64,000 nucleotides of DNA, from contig RWJK01001026.1 of assembly GCA_004335835.1 (NCBI GenBank), forward strand, positions 15,665-79,664. The letters are read 5' to 3'. A model generated the notes under the pieces. It was not told the origin of the DNA. It saw only the letters and a list, made by a program, of their open reading frames with translations, and did not search any database. Positions 35,530-47,123 of this stretch are shown here, one piece after another. How positions within the stretch are numbered: the stretch's first letter is position 1; the number at the start of each line of letters is the position of its first letter. The stretch comes from Scenedesmus sp. ARA3. Lineage: Eukaryota; Chlorophyta; Chlorophyceae; Sphaeropleales; Scenedesmaceae. Position numbers and translations under genes: made by a program.

Positions 35530-37772
35530 AGATCAACTGCTGCTGCTGCTGGCTGCTGCTGCTGCTGCTGCCATTGAGTGCCAAAGCCAGCCTGCTGCTG
35601 CTTCGACCTGCTGCTGTTGCTGTTGCTGCTGCTGCTGCTGGCGCTGTGTGCCGTGCTTGGCAACAGTGGCATGTGCTGCAAGATGCGGTACATCACTGCT
35701 GATACATCTTCCTGTGCCACCCAGAACTTCCTGGTCAACCTCACAATGGGAACTAGATCAAGAACTCCCTGCTGCTGCTGTCATTGCTGATGCTGCTGCT
35801 GGCCACATCTTCACGCCCACCTAACACTTGCTGCTGCTGCAGCAGGGCACTGCTGCTCCCCTTGCCAGCTTGACCACTGCTGCGGCCAGCACTGCTGCTG
35901 CTGCTGCTGCCTGCCAGTATGCCTGCGTGCAGGTGGTAGTAGCAGCTGCTGAGTGCCGCCCACAGGTACTGCCGCTGCTGCTCCTGCAGCCATGGTGTGC
36001 GCTGCAGGTGGTGCAGGTACAGGTGCCACATGGGGCTGTCAGGCAGGCACTGCAGCAGCAGGAGCAGCAGCAGCAGCAGCGGTGATAAGCCGTCAGCATC
36101 AGCAGCGCCATTGATCGTGTTCTTTTTTTAAGAGTGTCTCTGCTTACACGTGCAGTATGTGTAATGCACGCGGGCGCATTCGCATCTCAGTGCCAGAGCT
36201 TGCAGTGGCCTGCCCCATTTGCAACACTTACTTTGATGTTATATAACTGTTACTTTTTGCTTTCAAACTGTAGAATAATTCGCCCACCTTGTCGTGCTTC
36301 TTGACGATCTTCACAAACCCGGTCTGGTTGAGGTGAATGAACTGCTCCAACGCCAGCAGCTGCTGCCCCAGCTGCTGTGCTTGCGCTTCCAGCTGCCGCC
36401 AATCCTGTTGCGCTAGCTGCGGCGCTGCTGCTGCCAGCGCCTCAAGCGACGCTGACAGCACGGCCGCATGTGCGTGTATGAAGTCGCGCACCTGCAGCAG
36501 CGGCAACAGCAGCAGACGAAGACAGCGCTGTTGATGTTGTTGGCGGCTTGCTGTTGTAAGCAGCACACTTAACCTAATGAAGTGATCCTCATCAGTAATG
36601 CTGACTAAACCGCACATTCTTTGTCAGATATAACCGTAATTCACAACAGCAAACTCGTAACTTAATTAGCAGCCAGCCAGCCTGCCACCTTGGCCAGGTC
36701 CTGCTGACTAAATTATACATATTCTTTCACAAAGATTGCTGTAGCCGTCATTCAAATAACAATCATGACATGTAAAGCAGCCAGCCGCCCACCTTGGCCA
36801 GGTCCTGCTGACTGAAATATACATATTCTCTTACAATTAATTGCTGCAGCCATCATTTACAACATATAACACAACAATCACGACATGTAGCAGCAGACAG
36901 CCTCCCACCTTGGCCAGGTCCTGCTGCAGCATCTGCAGGAACTGCTCCTGAGCAGTGCCAAAGGGAGCCAGCCCGTACGCAGAGAAAAACTGTGGCTGCT
37001 GCTGCTGCCGCTGCTGCTGCTGCTGCTGCTGCTGCTGAACACTGCTGCTATCATGCTGATGGGCACCGCTGCTTTGCTGCTGCTGCAATAATCCATGCAG
37101 CTCCTCATCTTGCTGCTGCTGTTGCTGCTGTTGCTGCTGCTGCGGCTGCACACTGCTGCTGCTGCTGCCCAGTTGTCCTGGGTGCCTGGGCGAGCCTGTG
37201 GCCAGTGCACGGGCTATAGACAAGCTGGTGGTCTGAGGGGTGGCTGCAAGGAAGTCCATTTCATCCTCACCAGCAGCTTGTGCCTGAACAACACAAAGCA
37301 GTAGCAGGGACAACGTTACTCAGATGCATGTTTCAGCCAGTTTGAGCAGTACATGCATCCTTGCTGTGCAGCGAATTACACATATCAAACCTGCTAAGGA
37401 GGTGTTGCTGCGCCTCACGCTGGGCACAGCTGCTTGAGCTTCCTCCGGAGAGCGTTGCAGAGTGATCAGTTCGTCTTCAACTTTAAAATTAGCAGCCTGC
37501 CAGTGGCATACGCTTCTTCTGCCTACATGTCATGCGCCACTCATACACGCACCTGCTTGAGCTTCTTTTTGAGCGCATTGTAGTCCAGGTAGTGCTGCCG
37601 CAGCTGTCACATGCTTGCAGATGCGTACTGTTGTTCAAGCACAGGCGGTGCTGCCACAGCCCAGCTGCCCCAGCCGCACCTGCTTGAGCTTCTTTTTCAA
37701 CGCCTTGTAGTCCAGGTAGTGCTGCCGCCACTGCGGGGCCATGGACGCCTCCAGCTGGTTGGAGAACTTCAT
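30111..37772 (-). CDS. Vacuolar transporter chaperone, SPX-VTC-DUF202 polyphosphate polymerase (VTC4-like)
   Basis: Nine exons: 37772-37680, 37283-36909, 36491-36288, 36049-35821, 35752-35270, 34922-33823, 33474-31865, 31591-31289 and 30330-30111. They total 4617 nt, 1538 residues, about twice the usual VTC4. Residues 1-31 are the SPX start (MKFSNQLEASMAPQWRQHYL, then DYKALKKKLK), and TGFVKIVKKHDK near residue 220 ends the SPX lysine cluster that binds inositol pyrophosphates. The polymerase tunnel shows RLTRKFWV, TVYFDNKGLELYHGRLYLR, ARIVLERKIYKEGW, RVKITLDSDVAV and DWSKFVHGCAVLLPEAVRAV. Some tunnel Arg appear as Lys by eye. DUF202 supplies three membrane spans (FYSEAIFLDWLRIAI onward). Extra length is polyQ, polyS and polyA inserted mainly between tunnel blocks. 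It should make and import polyphosphate at acidocalcisomes or the vacuole. Confidence 0.95.
30396..30660 (-). repeat. Three acceptor-edge copies of the VTC last exon
   Basis: GGGGCCCACCTGGTC with the preceding acceptor lies at 30306 in the true exon and at 30414, 30520 and 30629 in copies, so spacing is 108, 106 and 109 bp. All are upstream in the sense direction. Confidence 0.92.
31050..31132 (-). repeat. Donor-edge copy of VTC exon 31289-31591
   Basis: The end of the exon (SKRLHSMRY) with its GTGCGT donor recurs about 225 bp downstream, accompanied by some transmembrane-coding sequence. Confidence 0.85.
32698..34473 (+). repeat. Cluster of long CTG runs coding for polyQ in VTC
   Basis: Runs at about 32698-32742, 33320-33369, 34023-34050, 34108-34136, 34252-34299 and 34441-34473, all CAG in the coding sense and in the glutamine frame except 34023-34050 (alanine frame). 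Confidence 0.93.
33666..33700 (-). repeat. Donor-edge copy of VTC exon 33823-34922
   Basis: The short segment encoding VAVSA and the GTGAGT donor recurs about 153 bp downstream of the true donor. Confidence 0.65.
36685..36812 (-). repeat. Two donor-edge copies of VTC exon 36909-37283
   Basis: The anchor CCACCTTGGCC lies at 36906 (true), 36789 and 36685, so spacing is 117 and 104 bp. The copied part encodes QQDLAK and includes flanking intron. Confidence 0.85.
37550..37606 (-). repeat. Donor-edge copy of the first VTC exon
   Basis: The YLDYKALKKKLKQ end and donor recur 128 bp downstream, with Asn for Lys among the changes. Confidence 0.88.
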
Positions 37773-37780
37773 GCTGCTGC

Positions 37781-37820
<40 letters not shown>

Positions 37821-37853
37821 GCGCCGCCGCCACCGCTGCTGCTGCTGCTGCCG

Positions 37854-37888
<35 letters not shown>

Positions 37889-37913
37889 GCGCCGCCGCCG
37901 CCGCTGCTGCTGC

Positions 37914-37953
<40 letters not shown>
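37773..37953 (+). repeat. CTG/GCC compound repeats upstream of the VTC start codon
   Basis: Three CTG runs separated by CCGCGCCGCCGCC-type units immediately precede the ATG at 37772 on the minus strand. They would give a CAG/GGC-rich, strongly structured 5' leader if transcribed. Confidence 0.92.
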
Positions 37954-37955
<2 letters not shown>

Positions 37956-39317
37956 CTGTTTCTACACCAGTGTCCCGGTGGCAATGTGCCGCTGCTATAG
38001 GTTTGCTTATTGGGTATACATGACTGGCAGGAGCAAGGATACTGTGCTATTGCCTAGATTTGATCAGGTGGGTGGCTGCTTGCTGCTGAAGGAAAGAGAG
38101 CAGTAATAGTGAATGGTTGCTGCTGCTGCTGTTGGATGGTGTCTGCTTCTGCTGCTGCTTCACGGTTCGGCAGGTTTTGCTGCGCAGCAGGCGCGGCTGT
38201 GGGCACATGCTGCAGATGCATGTTCCTGCAAGTCTTTGGCCCGTTGCTGATCCATGAGTGGCGACATCTGCAGCAGTGGAACCGGTTCCATGGATTCAAT
38301 ACGGCAGGTGAGGACAGTCAGACTCAGTTTGACCCATTGCATGGGTTGCATGTGCTGTAGGCTGTTGTTACTGCCAACATGAGGTGCTGTCAGGCTGCAG
38401 GGTGCGGCAGCTGCTTGACTGTGAGCTAGACAGGCAGCTGCAGGTACAACAGCCTGCAGAGCCCTTTAGTTACAACATCGAACGTCGTTTATAGAAGAGG
38501 GGAAAGAGAGCTCTCGTGCTGCTCAACTGGACCGCAGGCAGTAGCACACCTGCAAGTCCAGCAGCAGAAGCACTTGACTAGAAAACAGCTGCAAGACAAA
38601 CTGACTATAGACGAACTTGTGTTGCCCTCAGAACAATGTTTTTGATGGTATACAAGTGTGGCGAAGCACTAGCGGCACTAGGTGCGGAACTGTGGATTCG
38701 AACAGTGCCACGGTGTCCAGGCAGTTTATAATGCTGGACTCAAATCCATGCATATAGCCGAAATCGACCGTCCCACAGTGACGGTTTTGCCTGTGAGGTA
38801 AGCAGCTGAGGCTTGCTGCTGTCAGTAGCACAGAAAGATTCGTTTAGTCATCCAGCAAGCTCTAACGCGACCATGCAAAGTTTTGCTTCAGCCAAAGTTT
38901 TCTTTAAGTCCTGAGTTTTGGTTGAATCATTCCAATCAAACCGCAGGCATCAAGCAATAACACTCACACTGTCACTGGACAAAGAACAGCGCCCATCCGA
39001 CAGACAACGACCACAGGCACGCTTCGAGCAAGTTAACAATGCACATCTTCGCCTTGCCAACTACTTTGCGCTCCACTCACTCACCCTACTTCATCCTCCA
39101 TCTTCCACACTCTTGTTCTACTCTCCTACTCGAAGCATTTGAACTGCGTGCGCTTAAAAGACTCCACCAACACACAGCTTAGGGCAATACGTGCTTTGGA
39201 GACGGGCTGAACGCCCTGTCTGCGGCAGGCACCGCCACAAATGGCTTGCGGTGATGACAGTACACATGGTGCCCCAGCTGAGTGAACGGCTCTCAACAGA
39301 CGCTTGAAAACTTGAAT
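37954..39317. other. Divergent intergenic region between VTC and ABCG genes
   Basis: The two genes are transcribed away from each other, so both promoters should lie here. No TATA box or coding stretch was recognised. Confidence 0.5.
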
Positions 39318-41150
39318 ATGGCGGAATCACAGCTTGTTGTGCACATAGATGGAAACGGGCTGTCCTGCAGCACATCTAGCAGCTCAACTATTGACAGCCC
39401 TGCGGGATCCAAGCGCAACCGAGGACTGCTGGTTTGCTTCCAGGTACGTGATTGCTGATGCGATTGAGCAGCAGCGTAGGGCTGGCTTGGTGCACGCACT
39501 GCGCAGTTGGCGCGCCACGTGCTTGCTGCCCCGCCATTGCTGGAGTCCGCGTTAAGCCATCTCAGCGCGACGATGTTGCGCCTTCATCTTCCATGAACCA
39601 TTTTCCATCTGAATGAAAAATGAATCTTGCTTGTATTCTTGCAGGATGTTGCGTACAGCATACCAGCCAAGGCTGGTGCAAAGCACACCATCATCACAGG
39701 CATCACTGGCTACTTCGAGGCCGGCAAGATGACAGCAGTGGTGCGGCCTACGTACAGTTTTCACCTGAAGCATTTTTCAGGCTGCAATGCGGGTGCTTGC
39801 GCAGTGGCGACAGGTCCAGGCTAGCAGCTGACAATGAACAGGACTGCCGTCTGTGCCCGTGGTCTGTGTCCCACACCTCAGTGCTGTGCCTGTAAGCATC
39901 CTGTTTTCACCTTCTGCTGCGCAGATGGGGCTGCTAGATGTGCTGCAGGACAGCCCTGCTTTTCCGGCTGCTATCTGGCTGTTTTCACTGCTTTTCCGGC
40001 TGTTATCTGGCTGTTTTGCCGGCTGCTAGAAAGTTTCACTGCTTTTCTGGCTGCTATCTGACTGTTCTCACCTTCTGCTGCGCAGATGGGGCCCAGCGGC
40101 AGCGGCAAAACCACCTTTCTGGATGTGTTAGCAGGCCGCAAGAGCAGCGGCAGCCTCTCCGGCACCATCCGCTATGGCGGGCTGCCGCCCTCTCGCAGCC
40201 TGCTGCGCAGAGCCACCGGATACGTTGAGCAGTTTGACACGCTGGTCGACTGCCTCAGTTGCCAGGAGATGCTGCTGTACACAGCGCAGCTCAAGCGCCC
40301 CCGCAGCGAGAGCATTGCAGCAAAGCAGGCAGCAGTTTCTCAGCTGCTGGGCAAGCTCGGGCTGGCTGGGTGTGCCAGCAGCCCGATCGGCAATACCCTA
40401 AAGCGCGGGATCAGCGGCGGACAAGCCAAGCGGCTAAACATTGGAATCGCGCTGATCACAGATCCGCGCGTGCTGTTCCTGGACGAGCCAACCTCGGGAT
40501 TGGACAGCTTCACGGCAAACGAGGTCATGCGCGTGGTTGCAGGGCTTGCAGCAGACGGCACCACTATTGCTACAACCATCCACAGCCCAAGCAGCTACTG
40601 CTACGGCTTGTTTGACAGGCTGCTGCTGCTGCTGGGAGGCAAGCTAGTGTACCTCGGAGGCGCTGGAGAGGATGCGATTGCATACTTCACAGCGACGTGC
40701 AGTGCGAGGCAGCCGCAGGTCGGAGATAACTTGGCTGAGTGGATGCTGGAGGCGGTCACGCAGGCTGGCAGGGACGGCAGCGACGGCAGCTTGGCGCAGG
40801 CGTATCACAAGAGCCAGCAGTACCGGGTGAGTGGCAGTGGCTGGTATCTGGTAGCGGAATGTAGCAGCCAACCTGGAACAGATGGTGGTGCTCTGCAAGG
40901 AACAGCGCCTGCTACTGCTGCTTCCCGCTGCTCTCTGATGATGAACTTTGACCACCTGGTGCCGCAGACCAAACCAGGATCGGACGGTGGCCCTGTGCGA
41001 GGAGCAGCTGCAGCGGCGGATGCATAAGCAATGCAAGCAGTGCTTTCTCGTCTGATGGACCATGTGTCTCCTGTTTCTATGCTGCCGCAGGCCAACCTGG
41101 ACCAAATGATAGCACTGTGTGAGGAGCAGCTGCAGCGGGGAACACAAGCA

Positions 41151-41191
<41 letters not shown>

Positions 41192-41936
41192 TTGTAACAA
41201 ACCTCTGCTGTGCCTCTGGTGCTGCTGCAGGCCAACGTGGACCAAATGGTAGCACTGTAAGAGGAGCACCTGCAGCGGCAAACACGAGCAATGCTGCCGC
41301 TGCTGCTGCTGCCTTGTAACAAACCTCTGCTGTGCCTCTGCTGCTGCCGCAGGCCAACCTGGACCAAATGGTAGCACTCTGCGAGGAGCAGCTGCAGCGG
41401 CGGGCACGCAGCGCCACCCTGCAGGAGCTGTCAGCACTCAGTGCAGCAGAGGCACACGCAGCAGCAGCGCTGCAGACGATCAGCAGCAGCAGCAGCGGCA
41501 GTGGCAGCAACAGCAATGGCTACCGGGAGTGTGGCTGTGATGATGATGATGGGAGGCTGGGCAGCAGCAGCAGCTGCTTGGACTGCAACACGTATGTCAC
41601 ACCAGCCTGGTGGAGCCTCAAGGTGGGTGTGTCCCAGAGCAGTGTGTGATGTGTCCCGGCATGTCATAGTGTATGTGATAGAGAGGCAGCTGGGACACAC
41701 CAGCCTGGTGGAGCCTCAAGGTGGGTGTGTCCCAGAGTAGTGTGTGATGTGTCCCGGTGTTATCACTGAGTGTGTGTAGCAGGTAGGCAGCTGGGACACA
41801 CCAGCCTGGTAGAGCCTCATGGTGGGTGTGTCCCACAGCAGTGGCTGCTGACGGCAGCAGCAGCTGCAGCTGGCGTCTAAACTGTAGCTTGGATTGTCTT
41901 TTGGAGCGTGAACAGAAACTACGCACAATGTGCATG

Positions 41937-41984
<48 letters not shown>

Positions 41985-43560
41985 ATGCAGGTGCTGCTGC
42001 AGTACCGCACGCTGCGCAACTACCGCACGCCGATGTATGTGCTGCCGCGGCTGCTGGAGAAGCTGCTGTTTGCTGCAGTGCTGCTGTCACTCTACTGGGG
42101 CAAGGTGCGTTGTATACACGAAAAGCAGTAGGCTGGCACTGTGCATAACAGGATGACCTTGGATTGAGAGGCTTGCATGTGCTGCCGTGGCTGCTGGAGA
42201 AGCTGCCGTTTGCTGCGGTGCTGCTGTCGCTCTACTGGGGCAAGGTGGGTTGCATAACTGAAAGCAGTAGGTTCACACTGTGCAGAGTGGGATGATCTTT
42301 GGCATGATGTACCTGCCCAGCATTGGCAGGATGCCCCACAAACATCGATTATAACGCCATAACCATGGTTATGTTCGTTTTCCTGCCGTGCAAGGCACAG
42401 ATTTCAGCACGCTCAACATCCCGGTTCTCTCCAGCCTGCTGTTCCTGGCTGGATGGTGCTGGCCCCAATCTGTGCAGCCATGATGTACCTGCCCAGCATG
42501 GGCATGGACACCAAAAACAGCACTTTCAAAACCAGAACCCTAAACCCTACCATGGTGTTGTCCGTTTTTCTGCCGTGCAGGGTACTGACTTCAGCACGCT
42601 CAACATCCCTGTGCTCTCCAGCCTGCTGTTCCTGATGGTGCTGGCCCCGATCTGTGCAGCCATGATGTACCTGCCAAGCATTGGCATGGAGCGCGCATTG
42701 TACATCCGGGAGCGCAATGATGGCCTGTACCGGCCTGTTACATACCTGTTATTCAAGCTGTTAGATGAGCTGCTGATGATGGCACCAGTGACGGCGGGGA
42801 CAACAGCAGCGGTGTTCTTCGCGTGCAAGCTGCAGGGGAGCTACCTGCTGTTCTGGCTGGTGCAATATGCCACACTCGCAAACGGCACAGGTGCGTCAGA
42901 TATGCTGGATGTGTTAGACGTGTCACCTGCAACGTGTTTTTTACTGTGCTGGTGCGGTACGCTATGCTGGCAAACGGTGAAGCGCAAACATGTGTCTGGA
43001 AGTGCCCTCATTGACAAAAGGCGAGAAGGCTTGCTGTCTTGGGTGATGTGTGGGTGCATGACTCTGCACGAGACCGACATTGCTGCAGGGCAGCTACCTG
43101 CTGTTGTGGCTGGTGCAGTATGCCACACTCGCAAACGGCACAGGTGCGTAGAGTGTGTCCGAAGCTTGTGCAGTGCCTTGGACACACAATTGCATGCTAG
43201 TGCATAGGGCAGCCGCTAGGGCAGCTACCTGCTGTTGTGGCTGATGCAGTACGCCACACTCGCAAACGGCACAGGTGCGTTACACTGTAACGTGACGTGC
43301 TGGAATCTTGAGTAGTGTTGTTTTTGGATTGTCATGACACCTTTTGCATGCTAGTGCATAGGGCAGCTACCTGCTGTTCTGGCTGGTTTGATTACAGGTG
43401 CAGGTATCAAATTTAGATAGGTTGGTGTCATCTGCCTGCCACTGAAGTCATCTGCCATCAGCTGCTTCGGCACTGGTCGCATCATGCCTGCTTGTGCCAG
43501 CTCCCAAAACGGGCCTGCCCAATTGGTGACATGGTGCTGCCATGGCTGCCTTCAGCACTG

Positions 43561-43601
<41 letters not shown>

Positions 43602-43610
43602 GGTTTCATA

Positions 43611-43642
<32 letters not shown>

Positions 43643-44224
43643 AGCTCTGGCGTACTTCCTGGCGAGCATCAGCCCCGGGCTGATGGTGGCGATGCCGCTG
43701 CTGTCATTCGTGCTCATCGTGAGCCTGGTGTGCTGCGGCTTCATGATCCGCGTGGCAGTCATGCCGGTGTACTGGTGAGTGCCCTCATAATTAACCAGTA
43801 CGAAGGCCACAAGCAGTGCCGCTGACAGCCTTGCTGCTGCTGCCACTTGCTGCCAAATCAATTGAACAGGTCCTGGGTTATGAGGGCCAACAAGGAGTTA
43901 CTTGCAGCTGCACATCTGGATGCCCGCACACAGGTCTCACACTTGTTGTCTTTTCAATCTGCTGCTGCCGCTGTATCTTACTGTTGCAATCGCAGGTCCT
44001 GGGCAGTAAAAGCCAACGTGGTGCACTACAGCTGGGGTGCCCTCATGATCAACCAGTACGAGGGCCACAAGCAGTCCCGCCTGGGCAGCATGAATGTGCT
44101 GTCCTACTTTGGCTTTGCTGCTGGCGATGCCTGGATGCACCTGGCGCTTGTGGTGGGCTTCTTCTTTGGCTGGTCCTTCCTGACATGGCTGGCCCTGGCC
44201 TACGCACGCAATTACAAGCGCTGA
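39318..44224 (+). CDS. Half-size ABC transporter, ABCG/White subfamily
   Basis: Eight exons: 39318-39443, 39645-39740, 40086-40826, 41353-41622, 41991-42104, 42581-42890, 43645-43774 and 43996-44224. They give 2016 nt, 671 residues, a normal half-transporter. Nucleotide-binding domain first, then membrane domain, the reverse order typical of ABCG. Walker A is GPSGSGKTT at about residue 76, the signature ISGGQAKRLNIG at about 183, and Walker B VLFLDEPTSGLDS at about 203, followed by TTIATTIHSPSS with its switch His. The membrane part has the usual arrangement: YRTLRNYRTPMYVLPRLLEK, PICAAMMYLPSIGMERALYI then RERNDGLYRPVTYLLFKLLDE, and ISPGLMVAMPLLSF. The C-terminus ends after the last span with YARNYKR. 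Likely a dimeric plasma- or plastid-membrane exporter; substrate unknown. Nearly every intron carries edge copies. Confidence 0.96.
39920..39962 (+). repeat. Acceptor-edge copy of ABCG exon 3
   Basis: TTCTGCTGCGCAGATGGGG and a following LLDVLQ-like stretch resemble the true exon start at 40086, about 162 bp upstream. Confidence 0.6.
40855..41295 (+). repeat. Four acceptor-edge copies of ABCG exon 4
   Basis: The exon start encoding ANLDQMVALCEEQLQRR recurs near 40866, 40968, 41090 and 41231 before the true exon at 41353, increasingly similar towards it. The two nearest keep a GCAG acceptor. A CTG run at 41155-41190 lies between copies. Confidence 0.9.
41689..41838 (+). repeat. Two donor-edge copies of ABCG exon 4
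   Basis: CACACCAGCCTGGTGGAGCC with the GTGGGTGTGTCCCA intron start recurs at about 100-bp spacing after the true donor at 41623. Confidence 0.92.
41937..41983 (+). repeat. (CTG)15 ending 7 bp before an ABCG acceptor
   Basis: The run is followed by TATGCAG and then exon 41991-42104. Confidence 0.95.
42179..42246 (+). repeat. Donor-edge copy of ABCG exon 5
   Basis: It repeats the LPRLLEKLLFAAVLLSLYWG end and the GTGGGT donor 141 bp downstream, with few changes. Confidence 0.92.
42301..42515 (+). repeat. Acceptor-edge copies of ABCG exon 6
   Basis: A copy at about 42384-42510 carries the TGCCGTGCA acceptor context and most of TDFSTLNIPVLSSLLFL, with an insertion that breaks the frame. A shorter MMYLPSIG fragment lies at 42305-42335. 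Confidence 0.88.
43080..43392 (+). repeat. Three donor-edge copies of ABCG exon 6
   Basis: The end encoding GSYLLFWLVQYATLANGTG with its GTGCGT donor recurs with donors near 43144 and 43276, and a truncated third copy lies at 43362-43390. Confidence 0.92.
43562..43643 (+). repeat. Two CTG runs abutting an ABCG acceptor
   Basis: The second run merges directly into the CAG acceptor of exon 43645-43774. Confidence 0.95.
43782..43890 (+). repeat. Acceptor-edge copy of the last ABCG exon
   Basis: The ALIINQYEGHKQ segment at 43784-43828 and a GTCCTGGG..TGA.GGCCAA stretch at 43868-43890 derive from the exon starting at 43996. Confidence 0.75.
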
Positions 44225-44305
44225 GCTGCAGCACAATGGCGCACTTCTCCTCAAGTGTGTGACAGGTGCAACAGCAGCAGTGCCAGCAGCGGTTCCAGCT
44301 TTGTC

Positions 44306-44800
44306 CTTTTGGCATGGCTGGGCCTGCCTACGCACGCAACTACAAGCGCTGAGCGGGACAGGGCGTTGGCGCAGATCTAGTCAAGTGTATGACAGGTGCA
44401 ACAGCAGCAGTACCAGCAGCGGTTGCGGCACTGGTGCTGGGCTAGGTGTGCAACTACAAGCGCTGAGCAGTTGACGCAAATGTCTTGCTGGTGCAAAAGC
44501 GGCAGCTGTAGCCGTGTTGCTGGTACTGGCGCTGGCTTATGCGCGCAACAACACCTGATGGGCTGGACTGCAGTGCGGCGGCCACCACAGCTTGCGAATC
44601 AGCACTTCAGCAGCAGCATACGCAACTGTGATGGCGCTGGCATGCGTGCGCTGGCTGGTCCGTCCTGCAAGTACAAGCGCTATGTTGAATTGTGATATTC
44701 ACAATGATACGGTGAAGGTCACACCAGGAGCAGCGGCAGCAGTGACGGCTGTGGTGCTACGCGCGCAACTGCAAGCGCCAATAGGAACTTCACCATGACT
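44306..44800 (+). repeat. Trailing copies of the ABCG C-terminus
   Basis: The AYARNYKR-stop sequence is repeated after the true stop at 44224, clearly at about 44306-44352 and 44440-44468, and in decayed form near 44530, 44665 and 44760. Confidence 0.85.
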
Positions 44801-44957
44801 GCCACAACAGCGTTGCAGTGACAGTGGCAATACCAGCAGGATTAGGGGCGGGGCCGGCAGCAGGCAGTAACTTTGCTGTTCTTGGCGCGTCAGCATATGC
44901 CCCTACAAGCGCTGCGCTGGACGCACTGTGGCAGTACAGCGGCACTGCGACAGTGAC

Positions 44958-44967
<10 letters not shown>

Positions 44968-45014
<47 letters not shown>
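44968..45014 (+). repeat. (CAG)15 microsatellite in the ABCG 3' flank
   Basis: An uninterrupted CAG run about 740 bp after the ABCG stop codon. Confidence 0.95.
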
Positions 45015-45015
<1 letters not shown>

Positions 45016-47123
45016 CAGTGATTGTGATGTATTATAGTTTGTGGGTGGCGGCTGGCCCCATCATGCCCTCTCTTACTGTTCTCTTGCATATTGTTCAAAG
45101 CAACAAATGGCTGTGACGCCTGGGCGCTAGTATTGGATGTCTCTGGCAAGACGGGGTTGCAACATGTTCGCACATATGGCAATCTACTTGGTGGCCAGCC
45201 TCAGCATGCGCTCTGTCTGCTGGCGCATGCTGGAGCGGTCTTATTGGCAGTGATGGGTGCTGGCTGGCTGACTCAGTCTACAGTGTAGATTGCACAATTG
45301 ACTGGCATGCTGACACTGGCCGCCAGCTGGCAGCGCATGCACAGGGTTGTTCACTGCTGCGCTGGCAAGCAGCACAGTCCTAACATCAGATTGATGTCGG
45401 TTGACCCGGGCTGTAACAGCAATGGGAGCTACTGCTCAGGCTGTAGCAGCAGCAGCATTATGAATGCGCGATACATTGATGACCAATGCACAAATATGGT
45501 TCTTTGATGGCTTTGAACTCAACTCTACCGCAAGGATCCAAGTTGGTCAGCCGCAGCATCAGCAGCTCAGCCTGCCTACCATGCATGCTTTGCAGTACAG
45601 TTGAACATGCAGTCTAGTTGCACATGCAGTGTGATTGCATATGCTGCGTAGTCGTACCGTGCAGTCACTTGTGCATGCTGTGCAGCATTGTACAGCTGTA
45701 TTGCTGTACCGGCATCACGCCGTTGCTACACGGAGGCTTTGCAGATGGCCGTGTGTGCAGCTGCCCCCAAGGGTACATCGCCCCCGACGAGCACCTCCCT
45801 GTGACATGTGTTGTCTGCAACTACGCATTATGCTGCATTGCGCTATTGCAAATTGTGTTGCTTGCAACTATTTATGCTGCTCAGCAGGCCTCCTGCCTGA
45901 AATGCAGCTGCAGCGGCTCGGTGGCTTGGCCAGCAGCAGCCTGCTGATGAGCAGTTTTCCGGCCATACAGAGCCCTAGAGTGCTGCGGTTGCTGTACTCA
46001 TGCTGGAAAGCGCTTGCCTCCTGAACCTCGGCTGCAGGGTAACACGACCTGATTTGCCTTTGAGAGCGCTTTTGTAACAGCTTGGCAATTGCGCTCAAGC
46101 CTCAAAGCTTGAAAGTGAAAGCTTGAAATTTTCAAACCGTGCAGCTGATGCTGCTGCAGCATAGTCAACGTGCAAGACTGCCAGCTCAACTAGGTCCAAT
46201 CGAGGTCACTAACCTGTGCTGCACTTCTCGGTATGAGCTGTCCTGCAAGGCGCAACTTTAAACCACTGCTGTCAACCCAATCACCCACTGCCGCAGTGCG
46301 GCACAGTGCAGCAGCACCAGCAGCTGACAGTGTGTAGCCATGCCAACCTCTTGCACGGTTCGCTTGCAGACTTTATTCTTGAGGTCAGTGTTTTGGAAGC
46401 TTCCAGCATGTGCTGCTGCTCAAGATATGCACGAAGCCAAGATGTTTCAACCCACAGCCTCCGCTAGCCTGACCATCAGGCCCGGACTGCAGTAGCACCT
46501 CCAGCCCTGAAGTGCCACAGATACATCGATGATACAGTAACTTGTCATCTACTGAAAAGCCAAGCCCGGAAGATTCGCTTCATACAAGCACTTCACGCTG
46601 GGGCAGCAACGTTCCAATGACAGTGCTGCACAGGCGCTGCGGCCCGCCCCACGCTTGACTCAAAATAGTATGTTGCAGCATAGCCATTACTTTACGGGTG
46701 TCTGAAGAGCCTCTGTTGCTGCCGTGCTATATGCTGTTGGTTCTGTGGTATTTTCCTTCTCCTAACACAGTAGCATGTGGCAGCATATAGACGCCGCGTT
46801 GCGTACGTTCACGCTAACCTGGTGCTTAGTGCAGCTGCACACAGTGAAATAGCTCCGGATCATTCCACGCAGCTGTAGTACGTGGTCCACCCCCCAGGTG
46901 CGTAGAGAGAACTCCTCACGACGCATTCAACGTATCCAAGCATCAGCCTCGTAGAAAGATGTCTCTATATGCTTCATTGGTTGTTTTTGTGCGCAGCGCA
47001 GCCGTCATGTGCAGAATGTCGCCAACATATTGTGGTGCCTGGTGCAGCACTACTGGCTGATCAGCAGCAGCAAGGCAGCTACACGATCTCACGACTGTTG
47101 TGTATGACGCAGACACGGACAAG
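45015..47123. other. Intergenic, no gene recognised
   Basis: One short Cys-containing open stretch at about 45735-45810 (FADGRVCSCPQGY) catches the eye but has no supporting splice sites. The remainder shows no structure and should include the promoter of the secreted repeat gene. Confidence 0.45.

Noticed and set aside
40860..44800. Separate ABCG pseudogenes or a tandem gene cluster
   Set aside because: Copies are only exon edges embedded in introns or just after the stop, not whole gene units.
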